Positions 1 to 8,894 of a DNA stretch of 64,000 nucleotides are shown piece after piece. The notes under the pieces are model-generated. The model was not told the DNA's origin. It saw only the letters and a list, made by a program, of their open reading frames with translations, and did no database searches. Made by a program: the position numbers and the translations under genes. The stretch comes from an uncultured Phycisphaerales bacterium (GTDB lineage Bacteria; Planctomycetota; Phycisphaerae; Phycisphaerales; SM1A02): assembly GCA_905480395.1 (NCBI GenBank), contig CAJQQE010000049.1, positions 1 to 64,000 on the forward strand, in the 5' to 3' direction. Numbering within the stretch: position 1 is the stretch's first letter; each line of letters starts with the position of its first letter.

Positions 1-1
1 C

Positions 2-1204
2 GACACTCGTACCAGCCTGCAGAGCAGCGGTGCGATGGCCGGTTACAACAACGGCTTCTTCCTCGCCAGCCCCGACGGGAACTTCTCCCTCAAGGTCGGC
101 GGTCAGGTTCAGATCCGTTGGACCATGAACTCGGCGAAAGATAAGAACACTGATTGGGGCTTCGAGAACCGTCGCACCAAGCTTGACTTCCAAGGCAACG
201 TGTTTAGCAAGGATTGGACCTACCGGGTCCGAGCCGCGTTCAACCAGGGTGCCCCGCGGGAGCTCGAAGCAAATGGTGACGTGGTAGATAATCAGGGCGC
301 GAACGGCGCTGCCGCCATCGACTTTGCCTACATCGAGAAGGCAATGGACAACGGCATGAGCATTCGCGTCGGTCAGTTCAACGCTCCTTGGATGCGTGAA
401 GTCATCGTCGACTCCGCGTACCAGCTCGCCGCAGAACGATCCGTGCTCGCCCAGCTCTTCGGACAGGGCTACTCGCAGGGTGTGCAGTTCGGCTACGAAA
501 TGGACAACATGCGGTTCATGGTTGGTGCCTTTGACGGCATCGGCGGCCAGGGCAACTTCACCACCGGCCAGTACAACAGCCAGAACACGAACTGGGATGC
601 CACTCCGACGAACTACGCGTTCGCTGGTCGTGCTGACTTCAAGATGTCCGGTGACTGGAGCCAGTTTGACAAGTTCTCCAACTTCACTGGCGAAGGATCT
701 GGCATGATGGCGGGTGTTGCGGTTGCTTACGAACGCGGCAACTGGAACGCTGGCAATTCTGGTACGCCCCCGACATCAACATCAAACAATGGCGTCAAGG
801 AATTCGGTATCACGGGTGACTTCACCTGGGACTTCGGTGGTGCCAGCCTGTTCGTTTCGGCCGTCTGGATGAACGACGACAAAGACCCGAACGAAACCCC
901 CTGGGGCATGAGCGTCCAGTGTGGCAACTTCGTGACTCAAAAAACCGAGTTCTTTGCTCGCTATGAGTACATCAACTTCGACACCCCCGGTGGTGGCGAT
1001 GGCAGCAAGTACAACGGCCTCACCTTTGGTGCGAACTACTTCTTCAAAGCGGGTGTCAAGCTCACGTGTGACTTTACCTACAACATGAAGGGCCTCAGCG
1101 GTGACAGCGAAACAGAAGCCCTGAATGGTGTAGGTCTCCGTGAGGACTTTCCGGATAAAAATAACCAGTGGGCCATTCGTGCTCAGCTCCAGCTTCTCTT
1201 CTGA
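2..1204 (+). CDS. OprP/OprO-like porin, N-terminus cut by window edge
   Basis: Outer-membrane beta-barrel porin resembling the phosphate-selective porin O/P family. The frame is open to the left edge and its first codons (DTRTSLQSSG) match the linker before the barrel in the third porin of this window, so the ATG at 35 is internal and the true start lies outside. Seen: the barrel opening GFFLASPDGNFSLKVGGQVQ, the ENRRTKL motif, a strand ending RVGQFNAPWMRE, and a final phenylalanine (QLQLLF), the usual signal for BAM-dependent insertion. It is very similar to the next gene and less so to the third, so the three are tandem paralogues. The substrate cannot be told from sequence; 'phosphate' is only the family name. 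Confidence 0.88.
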   Translation, partial: DTRTSLQSSGAMAGYNNGFFLASPDGNFSLKVGGQVQIRWTMNSAKDKNTDWGFENRRTKLDFQGNVFSKDWTYRVRAAFNQGAPRELEANGDVVDNQGANGAAAIDFAYIEKAMDNGMSIRVGQFNAPWMREVIVDSAYQLAAERSVLAQLFGQGYSQGVQFGYEMDNMRFMVGAFDGIGGQGNFTTGQYNSQNTNWDATPTNYAFAGRADFKMSGDWSQFDKFSNFTGEGSGMMAGVAVAYERGNWNAGNSGTPPTSTSNNGVKEFGITGDFTWDFGGASLFVSAVWMNDDKDPNETPWGMSVQCGNFVTQKTEFFARYEYINFDTPGGGDGSKYNGLTFGANYFFKAGVKLTCDFTYNMKGLSGDSETEALNGVGLREDFPDKNNQWAIRAQLQLLF

Positions 1205-1230
1205 GTCTGAAGTTCATCCACCCGAAGATC

Positions 1231-1308
1231 GCTTCACCCCCCGAGAGGGGGGTGAGGCTTCAAGGGCTCGGCCGGTCGAACCACATGGTTCGACCGGTTT
1301 TTTCTTTT
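1231..1308 (+). terminator. double hairpin terminator after porin 1
   Basis: Two hairpins follow the stop codon. The first (1231-1258) has a stem of about 12 bp capped by a GAGA (GNRA-type) tetraloop. The second (1272-1297) is a perfect 12-bp inverted repeat followed by TTTTTTCTTTT, a strong Rho-independent terminator. The element CATCCACCCGA (1215-1225) sits just upstream and recurs after porin 2; its core recurs after porin 3. The 315-base gap between the porin genes (1205-1519) holds nothing else I can support apart from the next gene's ribosome site. Confidence 0.85.
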
Positions 1309-1519
1309 GTCGGAGCTTCAGAGGCAATCGGCCGTGGGTTGATGTATTCAGGGACCATGAAGATGAGATCAGCTTTCGGTGAAACGCCTTCAAACTCCTT
1401 GCAGGCTGATCTCCATCTCGTCATCGTCTCGATGTGCCGCTGGTATTCATGCCGAACGCTGTTCGAAGGTCAAACAGCAAGGCGATTCACCCGTTCTCAG
1501 AACTTGGAGCCGACTCCCG

Positions 1520-2896
1520 ATGATCACCTTTTCCACCCTCCTTCAAACGACTTCACTGGTGCTCGTCGCGCCATTGGCGGCTGATGCCTCCACGTCGGTC
1601 GCGTCATCCGATGTCGCGGGGCAGATCGCCGAGCTCCGGGAAGAGATCACACAGCTCAAGCAAGAGAACAACGAGGGATGGTTGACCGAGCAGCGGTCGG
1701 CCGATATCCGCGGTGTCGTGCAGGACGTTCTCGCTGATGCCGACACGCGAGCGAGCTTCCAGGATTCGGCGGCCACCGCGGGTTGGAAGAAAGGTTTCTT
1801 TCTCGCGAGCCCCGACGGCAACTTCAGCCTCAAGGTCAGTGGGCAGCTGCAGGTTCGGTACGTCCTGAACAGTCGCAAGGGCAACACGCGGCTCGGCCCG
1901 TTTAATCCTCCGAACACCCAGTGGGGCTTTGAGAACCGTCGCACCAAGCTTTCTTTCTCAGGAAACGTTTTCGATAAGTCGTGGACCTACAAGATCAAGG
2001 GCGCTTTCTCGAGGGCCGGAGGGAACTTCTTTCTCGAAGATGGTTATGTGCAGAAGAAACTCGACGGCGGTCTGGCGATCAAAGTCGGGCAGTTCAAGGC
2101 GCCGTGGATGCGAGAAGAACTCGTGTCGAGCTCGAAGCAACTGACCGTGGAACGGTCGATCGTCAACGAGTATTTCAATCAGGGGTACTCCCAGGGCATC
2201 CAACTGGGCTACGAGGCTGATTCCTTCCGAGCCTGGGCCTGGGCGGGTGATGGCATCGGATCTCGCGGCTTCGGGCCGGCGAGATTCAATAGCCAGAACA
2301 CAAACTGGGATCGCACGGCGACGAATTACTCGTTCGCCGGACGAGCCGAATACAAGATCTCTGGCGATTGGAGTCAGTTCAAGGACTTCAGCAGCAAGCG
2401 GGGAAGTAACTCGGGCATGATGGCCGGTGTTTCCGCGGTCACGCAACGGGCGAATCAGAATCTCAGTGCCGATGCAGACGGCACCAAGGTCTACGGCGTC
2501 ACCGGCGACTTCACCTGGGACATGAGCGGGGCAAGCCTGTTTGTCTCTGGCGTCTGGACCAACGTCGACTCGCCGAATGCGGGTGGCGACTCGAATCCGT
2601 GGGGCGTGACGATTCAAGGCGGGTACTTCGTCACCGAGTCGGTCGAGGCGTTCGTTCGCTACGAGTACATGGACTACGACCCCACGCTCTTGACGAACGT
2701 CGCCAAGTACGACGGGTTCACGGTTGGCGGGAACTGGTTCATCAACTCCAGCGTGAAGTTCAGCGCGGACTTCTCGTACAACTTCGCATCGCTTGCCGCC
2801 GGAGCGTTTGTGGCGAGCAGTGCCGGTTTCCGGGCCGATGAGCCGGGAGAAGACGGCCAGTGGGCCATTCGGGCACAGTTGCAACTGCTCTTCTGA
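1520..2896 (+). CDS. OprP/OprO-like porin (second of three)
   Basis: Outer-membrane porin of about 458 residues. The frame is open further upstream to an ATG at 1379, but the ATG at 1520 is preferred: GGAG lies about 10 bases before it and the protein then begins with a proper signal peptide (MITFSTLLQTTSLVLVAPLA, cut near ADA). After the signal comes a short coiled coil (IAELREEITQLKQENN) and a linker shared with porin 3 (LTEQRSADIRGVVQDVLAD; QERADQIRGVVTDVLAD there). The barrel starts at GFFLASPDGNFSLKV and ends with phenylalanine (AQLQLLF). Pattern: signal peptide, periplasmic coiled coil, OprP-like barrel. The coiled coil could trimerise the porin or contact the wall; that is inference. 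Confidence 0.88.
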   Translation: MITFSTLLQTTSLVLVAPLAADASTSVASSDVAGQIAELREEITQLKQENNEGWLTEQRSADIRGVVQDVLADADTRASFQDSAATAGWKKGFFLASPDGNFSLKVSGQLQVRYVLNSRKGNTRLGPFNPPNTQWGFENRRTKLSFSGNVFDKSWTYKIKGAFSRAGGNFFLEDGYVQKKLDGGLAIKVGQFKAPWMREELVSSSKQLTVERSIVNEYFNQGYSQGIQLGYEADSFRAWAWAGDGIGSRGFGPARFNSQNTNWDRTATNYSFAGRAEYKISGDWSQFKDFSSKRGSNSGMMAGVSAVTQRANQNLSADADGTKVYGVTGDFTWDMSGASLFVSGVWTNVDSPNAGGDSNPWGVTIQGGYFVTESVEAFVRYEYMDYDPTLLTNVAKYDGFTVGGNWFINSSVKFSADFSYNFASLAAGAFVASSAGFRADEPGEDGQWAIRAQLQLLF

Positions 2897-2921
2897 TCCT
2901 TCGAGGGCATCCACCCGACGA

Positions 2922-2996
2922 ACGCGGATTCATGGTGACCATGATCCGTGTCGAGGGCTCGGCCGGCCGGCTCCCCAGTGGAGTCGGCCGGTCTTT
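2922..2996 (+). terminator. hairpin plus terminator after porin 2
   Basis: CATCCACCCGA (2908-2918) is followed by an imperfect hairpin (2922-2951, one bulged T) and then by a 12-bp GC-rich stem with one G-U pair (2963-2974 with 2980-2991) and TCTTT. The order of parts (conserved element, hairpin, terminator) is the same as after porin 1. Confidence 0.75.
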
Positions 2997-3143
2997 CGTG
3001 CCGGCCAGTCCTCGGGGCCAGGGGTGCATGACGAAAATTTTCCTTCTTGGTCAATCAATGGGGGTTTCTGATGATTCATGGCCGAGAAGGCCGATATCTC
3101 AGAGTAAAGCGCTTTTTTCATGACCAAGACAAAGAGGAATTCC

Positions 3144-4790
3144 ATGCGCAGGATGCAAATTGGACTAACAGTCGGTGTGATGGGTGCGTCAGGCCTCATT
3201 CTCGTGGGATCGGCATTCGGGCAGAATGCTGGAACCAGCGATGCCAGTGCCATCCAGGAGATGGCTCGGCGGCTCGCCGAGATCGAAAAGCAGAACAACA
3301 CCCTCCAGACCCGGGTCAACGAACTCGAAGCGGCCGATGCCGATACCTGGCTGACTCAGGAGCGAGCTGACCAGATCCGGGGCGTGGTCACCGATGTTCT
3401 GGCCGATTCTGAGACTCGGGCGAGCCTTCAGAGCTCCGGCATGAACGCCGGCTGGGATGATGGGTTCTTCCTCCAGAGTCCGGATGGTCGGTTTCGCCTC
3501 GAAGTCGGCGGCATGGTGCAGGCGCGGTACATGTATTCCCACATCAGGGATGGGTACAACGCGGAAACGATTCCCGGCCAAGAATTCGCCGCTGAGGATG
3601 ACGTAACGTCCCGAAAGGGATGGGACATTCCGCACGCCCGACTCGACTTCAAGGGCCACGTCTTCGGCCCGGATACTCGGTTTCGGATTCAGGGTGAATT
3701 CGGCAACCAGAGGCCGGATTCCTTTCAGCTCTACTCAAACCCCCCGGTCGCGGCGGCTCCGGAATACGGCGCCGCCAACGGCAACTTCAAACTGCTGGAT
3801 GCTTACATCCTTCAGGAACTCGGTCAGGGTCTCGCGGTTCGAGTTGGGCAGTTTAAACTCCCCTTTGACCGTGGTTGGGAAGTTCCGATTGCCTATCAGC
3901 TCACTGGGGAACGCGATACCGTCGCGGTTCACATGGGCCTTGGTCGCAGTCAAGGCCTCGAACTTTCATGGAGAAGCGACTCGGTCAGAGTACGAGCCGC
4001 CATCAGTGATGGTGCGAACGATCGCCTCTTCAGCGGTTTCGCCTTCAGTACGACGCAGCCCGCAAACTCTCCGTATTACTTTTCACAGGCTGAATTCGCA
4101 TTGTCAGCCCGCGCAGAATTCAAGCTTGCAGGTGAATGGGGCGACTTCGAGACCATGACTTCGCCGCCCGGAGAAGAATTCGGGCTGCTGCTTGGCGTCG
4201 GAACCCATCTGCAGCGGAGCGAGGTCTTGCTCAATCCCACGAGCTACAACGGAACGAGCAACAATGGCGACGGCGACAATGACTGGCTTGCGTTCACGGC
4301 TGATGTGACCGCCAATCTTGGAGGTGCGACCATCGCGGCCTCGGCCTACTACCACATGGTCAATTCGTCGTCGGCTTATCTCTTCTTTGGCTTCGCACCG
4401 GTTGGCAATAGCAATCCGACGTTCGACGCAGGGAGCGTGGGGGTGATGGGCTTGAGCCTGTACGGTTCGCTGTACCTCACTGAGGATGTCGAAGGCTACA
4501 TCGGCTTCGACTACATGGACGTCGTGGACAATGGCAATCTCGCCGACCTCACAGGGAATCCGCCCGGTGGGAACAACATCTACGGCGCCTATGCGGACAC
4601 CTCCTCGTTCCAGGGCTTCACAATGGGCGCCACGTGGTATCTCGACGGCGAGGACCTGAAGTGGGGCGTCTCGGCGACGTACATGCCCAACTCCGTCTCG
4701 CCCGCCTGGACCACTCCAGAGACGGGACTTCGTTCGACGCCAGTGAGCGACTCCTACGTCTTTAAGACGTATGTCCAACTGCTCTTCTGA
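3144..4790 (+). CDS. OprP/OprO-like porin (third, divergent)
   Basis: Outer-membrane porin of about 548 residues. I start it at the ATG at 3144, which has AAGAGG six bases upstream; the earlier in-frame ATG at 3120 has no ribosome site. The signal peptide (MRRMQIGLTVGVMGASGLIL, cut after AFG) leads into a coiled coil (AEIEKQNNTLQTRVNELEA), the linker WLTQERADQIRGVVTDVLAD, then the barrel opening GFFLQSPDGRFRLEVGGMVQ. Within the barrel are the PHARLDFKGHVFG and VRVGQFKLPFDR strands, and the chain ends VQLLF. It is longer than its two upstream relatives, with extra loop sequence (for example around NPTSYNGTSNNGDGDND), so pore selectivity may differ. Own terminator at 4828-4865. Confidence 0.88.
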   Translation: MRRMQIGLTVGVMGASGLILVGSAFGQNAGTSDASAIQEMARRLAEIEKQNNTLQTRVNELEAADADTWLTQERADQIRGVVTDVLADSETRASLQSSGMNAGWDDGFFLQSPDGRFRLEVGGMVQARYMYSHIRDGYNAETIPGQEFAAEDDVTSRKGWDIPHARLDFKGHVFGPDTRFRIQGEFGNQRPDSFQLYSNPPVAAAPEYGAANGNFKLLDAYILQELGQGLAVRVGQFKLPFDRGWEVPIAYQLTGERDTVAVHMGLGRSQGLELSWRSDSVRVRAAISDGANDRLFSGFAFSTTQPANSPYYFSQAEFALSARAEFKLAGEWGDFETMTSPPGEEFGLLLGVGTHLQRSEVLLNPTSYNGTSNNGDGDNDWLAFTADVTANLGGATIAASAYYHMVNSSSAYLFFGFAPVGNSNPTFDAGSVGVMGLSLYGSLYLTEDVEGYIGFDYMDVVDNGNLADLTGNPPGGNNIYGAYADTSSFQGFTMGATWYLDGEDLKWGVSATYMPNSVSPAWTTPETGLRSTPVSDSYVFKTYVQLLF

Positions 4791-4827
4791 GGGTTGGATC
4801 CACCCGTTGGGTCAAGAACTTCCAATC

Positions 4828-4865
4828 ATGCGGTCTCGCTGGTTCGCCGGCGGGACCGCATTTTC
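4828..4865 (+). terminator. terminator after porin 3
   Basis: A 12-bp stem (4828-4839 with 4850-4861, one G-U pair) with a 10-base loop is followed by TTTTCTT. It is preceded by ATCCACCCG (4798-4806), shared with the other two porin 3' regions. Confidence 0.75.
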
Positions 4866-4986
4866 TTGGTGATCGCTGGTATGGAGGCGGCCTCCGGAAG
4901 ACGGCGGGCCCTCTTTTCGGGGATGCGGCGCCGCTGGTCATCCGTGGCCGGGCGGCCTCGCCGCGGTTCTCCTAAAATGAGCCGAG

Positions 4987-7900
4987 ATGTCCACTGCCAC
5001 CGCCGTTTCGTCACTCATGACCGCCACCGTTCATCGCATCGAGGTTCACCGCCGACCAGAAGCCGGCGATCCCGCTGCGGACGCCCTTCGCCGGGATGCC
5101 GCCGGACTCCCTGATGCGTTGATTCCGTCTTCCGTCGCCTGCGCGGCGGTCTATCTGTTGGAAGGCGCGCTCACTGATTCGGAGCTCGTGCGGATCGCAG
5201 AAGAACTGCTTGCCGACCCGGTCATGCAGTCCGCGGTGATCGGTGCCGCGGCGCCGGCGGCGGATCAAGTGGTGATTGAAGTTCATCCCCTTCCAGGGGT
5301 GATGGATCCTGCGGCCGCATCGATCGCCACCGCGATTGCCGCCTTGGTCGGCGAGGATCGCGGGTCAGGCATCGTGGTGCGAACTGGCCGCCGGTACACC
5401 TTCGGCGGTATCGATGCGGAGGCTGGGCGGGAGCTCGCCACGAGGCTGCTGGCGAATCCAGTCATCCATGCGATTCACACCGAGCCCTATCAGCCGACTT
5501 CTTTTCCGGTGGGACATCATCAACCGTTTGAAGTTCGCGACGTTCCGCTCCGCGAACTCGATGCTCCGGCCCTCGAACGGTTGAGTCGGGAAGCCCACCT
5601 CTTTCTCTCGCTCGATGAGATGCTGACGATTCAATCGCACTATCAATCGCTGGGGCGGGAGCCACGCGAGATCGAACTCGAGACGCTCGCCCAGACCTGG
5701 TCCGAGCATTGCGTACACAAGACGCTCAAGGCGACGATCGAATACCACGAACCGGCGGATCTCGCCGAGCGTGGGGCGGTCTCCATTCGGGAGTCGGTGG
5801 AAGATCGCCCGGGGCATTCCCTCGTCGCCGATGGCGGCGTTCTGATCGACAACCTGCTCAAGTCGACCGTCGCCGCCGCCACCCATCGTCTGATGGCGGA
5901 GGGGCTTGATGACTGGTGCCTTTCGGTGTTCGTGGACAACGCGGGAATCGTGGGCTTTGATGAAGACTCCGCGGTCTGCATGAAGGTCGAGACCCACAAT
6001 CACCCGTCCGCGATCGAGCCCTACGGCGGCGCTGCCACGGGAATTGGCGGCTGCATTCGAGACATCATGGGTACGGGGCTTGCGGCGAAACCGATCGCCG
6101 CGACCGATGTGTTCTGTGTCGGGACGGATTCGCCGTCGGGCGTTCCCAATGGATGCATTCATCCGCATCGCATTCTGGGCGAGGTGGTCGGGGGGGTCCG
6201 CGACTATGGGAATCGAATGGGTATTCCGACCGTCAACGGTGGGGTCTGGTTCGATGATCGGTACATCGGTAACCCGCTGGTCTACTGCGGTTGCGTCGGT
6301 GTCATGCCGCGGACCGCGATCGAAGGCGATGCCATTCCCGGTGATCGCATCATTGCGATGGGCGGCCGGACCGGCCGGGATGGTATTCATGGCGCGACGT
6401 TCTCCAGCGCCGAGTTGACCGATACGCACGCCGACGAGTTCAGTCATGCGGTGCAAATCGGCAATGCGATCACCGAGAAGGTGACGCTGGACGCGGTGCT
6501 CGAGGCTCGGGATCACGTTGATGGCTGCCTCTTCACGGCGATCACGGACTGCGGCGCCGGAGGCTTCTCGAGCGCCGTCGGCGAGATGGGGGAGAAGATC
6601 GGCGCTGAAGTTCAGTTGGAAAAGGCGCCGCTCAAATATGACGGACTGACGCCGGTGGAAGTCTGGATCAGTGAAGCTCAGGAACGCATGGTGCTCGCGG
6701 TGCCCGCTGAGAAGGTCGCGGCGGTGGCTGCGATCTGCGAAGGCCACGGCGTTGAGTGGTGCGACCTCGGCGTCTTTGGAACGCCTGAACGCGAGCTGAT
6801 TCTCCGTTGGGACGATGTCGAAGTTGGTCGAATCGGCATGGCGTTTCTTCATGACGGCGTGCCGATGCCGGTTCGGAAAGCAGTCTGGGATCCGAGCTGG
6901 GCGGCACAAGAAGCTGGTGGGGAGGATCCCGGCGTCGAGGCTCAGCCGAAGATCGCCGATACCGCAGGCCTGTTCGATGCGGCGGCGGCACTCCTGAGCC
7001 ACCCCAATCTCGCCAGCAAGGCTTGGATTGTTCGTCAGTACGATCACGAGGTCCAAGGCGGGAGCGTGGTCAAGCCATTCGTTGGTCCCAATGCCGGCCC
7101 CGGGGATGCGGCGATCGTGCGTCCGGTTCCGACGTCCCCGAAGGGATTGGCGATCGGGAATGGGCTGGCCACTGGACTGGCCCGCGATCCATACGAAATG
7201 GGACTGGCCGCCATCGATGAATGCGTCCGAAACATGGTCTGCGTCGGCGCCGATCCGTCGCAGATCGCAATCCTCGATAACTTCTGCTGGCCCAGTTGTG
7301 ACGACCCCCGAAACCTTGGCTCCTTGGTTCGAGCGGCGGAAGCCTGTCTTGACGGAGGCATCGCCTATGGCACGCCATTCATCAGCGGTAAGGATTCACT
7401 CAACAATCAGTTCACCACCGACGAGGGCCGAACCATTCGGATTCCGCCCACCCTTCTGATTTCGGGGATGGGCATTGTCGAGGACGAATCGCTGGCGACC
7501 ACCATGGACGCCAAGCGCCCGGAGAATCGTCTGGTGATCATCGGTGAAACGACGGATCGCTTGGGCGGATCGCATTTTGTTCGAGTCGGTGGCGCGGTGG
7601 CTTCCGGCCGGGACGAATTGCCGACGGTGGATCTCGAACGTGGCCCTCGCACGGCGAAGGCGGTTCATGCCGCCATCAAGCAGGGACTGGTTCGCAGTGC
7701 CCACGACGCCAGCGAGGGTGGCCTGCTCGTCGCCGCCATCGAGATGGCATTCGCCGGCGGACTCGGCGTCGAAGTTCAATTAGACATGGTTCCAGTTCGA
7801 GGAGAAGGCGTCTCCGATGTGGCCCGTGCCTTCGCCGAAGACCCGTGCCGATATCTGCTTGAGGTCGAAGAACGCGACCTTGAGGCGCTCGCGGCATCAT

Positions 7901-8049
7901 TGGATGGACTTCCGCATGCGGTCATCGGTCGCTTTACTGAGGCGGGGCCGGATGGTGGTGAGATTGTGGTTTCAAGTGGTGAATTCGGCGTGTCTTCTGA
8001 GTTGGCGGCTCGCTTCCAAAACGCCTGGGAGAAGGGATGCGACCGATGA
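4987..8049 (+). CDS. purL: phosphoribosylformylglycinamidine synthase, PurS-like/PurL fusion
   Basis: Synthetase subunit of FGAM synthase (EC 6.3.5.3): converts FGAR, ATP and glutamine-derived ammonia to FGAM, step 4 of purine synthesis, in the cytosol. At 1020 residues it lies between small PurL (about 740) and the large fused type (about 1300). The catalytic core starts near residue 190; visible motifs include ETLAQTWSEHCVHKT, VETHNHPSAIEPYGGAATG (about 330-350), ITDCGAGGFSSAVGEMG (about 518) and GKDSLNN (about 800). Residues about 90-165 look like PurS (VIEVHPLPGVMDP then VRTGRRYTF), and residues about 10-85 look like a weaker second copy. The glutaminase is the separate purQ, with a four-base overlap (ATGA). 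The start is unsure: ATG 4987 and ATG 5017 are both possible and neither has a clear ribosome site. Confidence 0.93.
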   Translation: MSTATAVSSLMTATVHRIEVHRRPEAGDPAADALRRDAAGLPDALIPSSVACAAVYLLEGALTDSELVRIAEELLADPVMQSAVIGAAAPAADQVVIEVHPLPGVMDPAAASIATAIAALVGEDRGSGIVVRTGRRYTFGGIDAEAGRELATRLLANPVIHAIHTEPYQPTSFPVGHHQPFEVRDVPLRELDAPALERLSREAHLFLSLDEMLTIQSHYQSLGREPREIELETLAQTWSEHCVHKTLKATIEYHEPADLAERGAVSIRESVEDRPGHSLVADGGVLIDNLLKSTVAAATHRLMAEGLDDWCLSVFVDNAGIVGFDEDSAVCMKVETHNHPSAIEPYGGAATGIGGCIRDIMGTGLAAKPIAATDVFCVGTDSPSGVPNGCIHPHRILGEVVGGVRDYGNRMGIPTVNGGVWFDDRYIGNPLVYCGCVGVMPRTAIEGDAIPGDRIIAMGGRTGRDGIHGATFSSAELTDTHADEFSHAVQIGNAITEKVTLDAVLEARDHVDGCLFTAITDCGAGGFSSAVGEMGEKIGAEVQLEKAPLKYDGLTPVEVWISEAQERMVLAVPAEKVAAVAAICEGHGVEWCDLGVFGTPERELILRWDDVEVGRIGMAFLHDGVPMPVRKAVWDPSWAAQEAGGEDPGVEAQPKIADTAGLFDAAAALLSHPNLASKAWIVRQYDHEVQGGSVVKPFVGPNAGPGDAAIVRPVPTSPKGLAIGNGLATGLARDPYEMGLAAIDECVRNMVCVGADPSQIAILDNFCWPSCDDPRNLGSLVRAAEACLDGGIAYGTPFISGKDSLNNQFTTDEGRTIRIPPTLLISGMGIVEDESLATTMDAKRPENRLVIIGETTDRLGGSHFVRVGGAVASGRDELPTVDLERGPRTAKAVHAAIKQGLVRSAHDASEGGLLVAAIEMAFAGGLGVEVQLDMVPVRGEGVSDVARAFAEDPCRYLLEVEERDLEALAASLDGLPHAVIGRFTEAGPDGGEIVVSSGEFGVSSELAARFQNAWEKGCDR

Positions 8050-8888
8050 CGAACCCGAACCAGAATTCGCCCCTGGCGGAGTGCGATCGACCCCGCGCAT
8101 TGATCATCACGGCGCCGGGAATCAATTGTGATGGCGAATTGGGACTGGCGTTCATGGAGGCCGGGGCGGCACCGACCTCGGTTCTACTCTCTGACCTGAT
8201 CAAGCGACCGACCATCGTCGATGATTTTGCGCTCATCGGGCTGCCCGGTGGCTTTAGTTACGGGGATGACGGCGGTGCCGGTCGGGTGGTTGCCCAGTTG
8301 ATTCGCAAAGGCCTATATGGTGCGTTGTCCGCCGCGATCGAGCGTGGCGTCCCGATGATCGCCCCCTGCAATGGATTTCAGATCGCGGTGCAGGCGGGCC
8401 TGCTTCCCGGGCCGGGGAGCGGCGAGAATTGGCCAGACGTTCCGGCCCGACCGACCGTCGCACTCGCGCCCAACGAGGCGGGACGATTTCGCGACGATTG
8501 GACGGGCATTGAGATTCCGTCGGAGAGCCGCTGCATCTGGACGGCGGGTATTGAAGGGATTGACCCGGAGGTCATGGTGCTTCCTTCCGCGCACGGCGAA
8601 GGCCGATTCGTGACCAGCACCGAGGTCTTGGCAGATCTCGAGCGGTCCGGTCGAATCGCGTTGCGATATACGGTGCAAGACCATTTCAACGGTTCCCGAG
8701 ATCGCGTCGCGGGAATCTGCGATGCCAGCGGTCTGATATTCGGGCTGATGCCGCATCCAGAGCGTTACACGCGGTGGTCACAGCACCCGACTTGGACGCG
8801 GCTTGATCCTTCGGTTCGATCTGGTGACACCGTGGGGCTCATGATGTTCAAGAACGCGGTGCGGCAGGCTCTGGCCGCCGTGGGCTGA
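8046..8888 (+). CDS. purQ: FGAM synthase glutaminase subunit
   Basis: Class I glutamine amidotransferase that supplies ammonia to PurL. The nucleophile cysteine is in APCNGFQ (about residue 109), and the His-Glu pair is in MPHPER (about residues 237 and 239). Also visible are the N-terminal ALIITAPGINCDGE and GLPGGFSYGDDGGAG. I start it at ATG 8046, which overlaps the purL stop (ATGA) and has AAGGGA about 5-8 bases upstream; an ATG at 8037 is also in frame but sits too close to that site. Length 280, somewhat longer than the common 220-230-residue PurQ, partly through a C-terminal extension (TRWSQHPTWTRLDP and on). Confidence 0.93.
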   Translation: MTNPNQNSPLAECDRPRALIITAPGINCDGELGLAFMEAGAAPTSVLLSDLIKRPTIVDDFALIGLPGGFSYGDDGGAGRVVAQLIRKGLYGALSAAIERGVPMIAPCNGFQIAVQAGLLPGPGSGENWPDVPARPTVALAPNEAGRFRDDWTGIEIPSESRCIWTAGIEGIDPEVMVLPSAHGEGRFVTSTEVLADLERSGRIALRYTVQDHFNGSRDRVAGICDASGLIFGLMPHPERYTRWSQHPTWTRLDPSVRSGDTVGLMMFKNAVRQALAAVG

Positions 8889-8894
8889 GCATCT

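Noticed and set aside
1958-2914. 318-residue minus-strand ORF
   Set aside because: Shadow of the second porin gene; no domain features.
5365-7056. 563-residue minus-strand ORF
   Set aside because: Antisense to purL, which has clear family motifs throughout.
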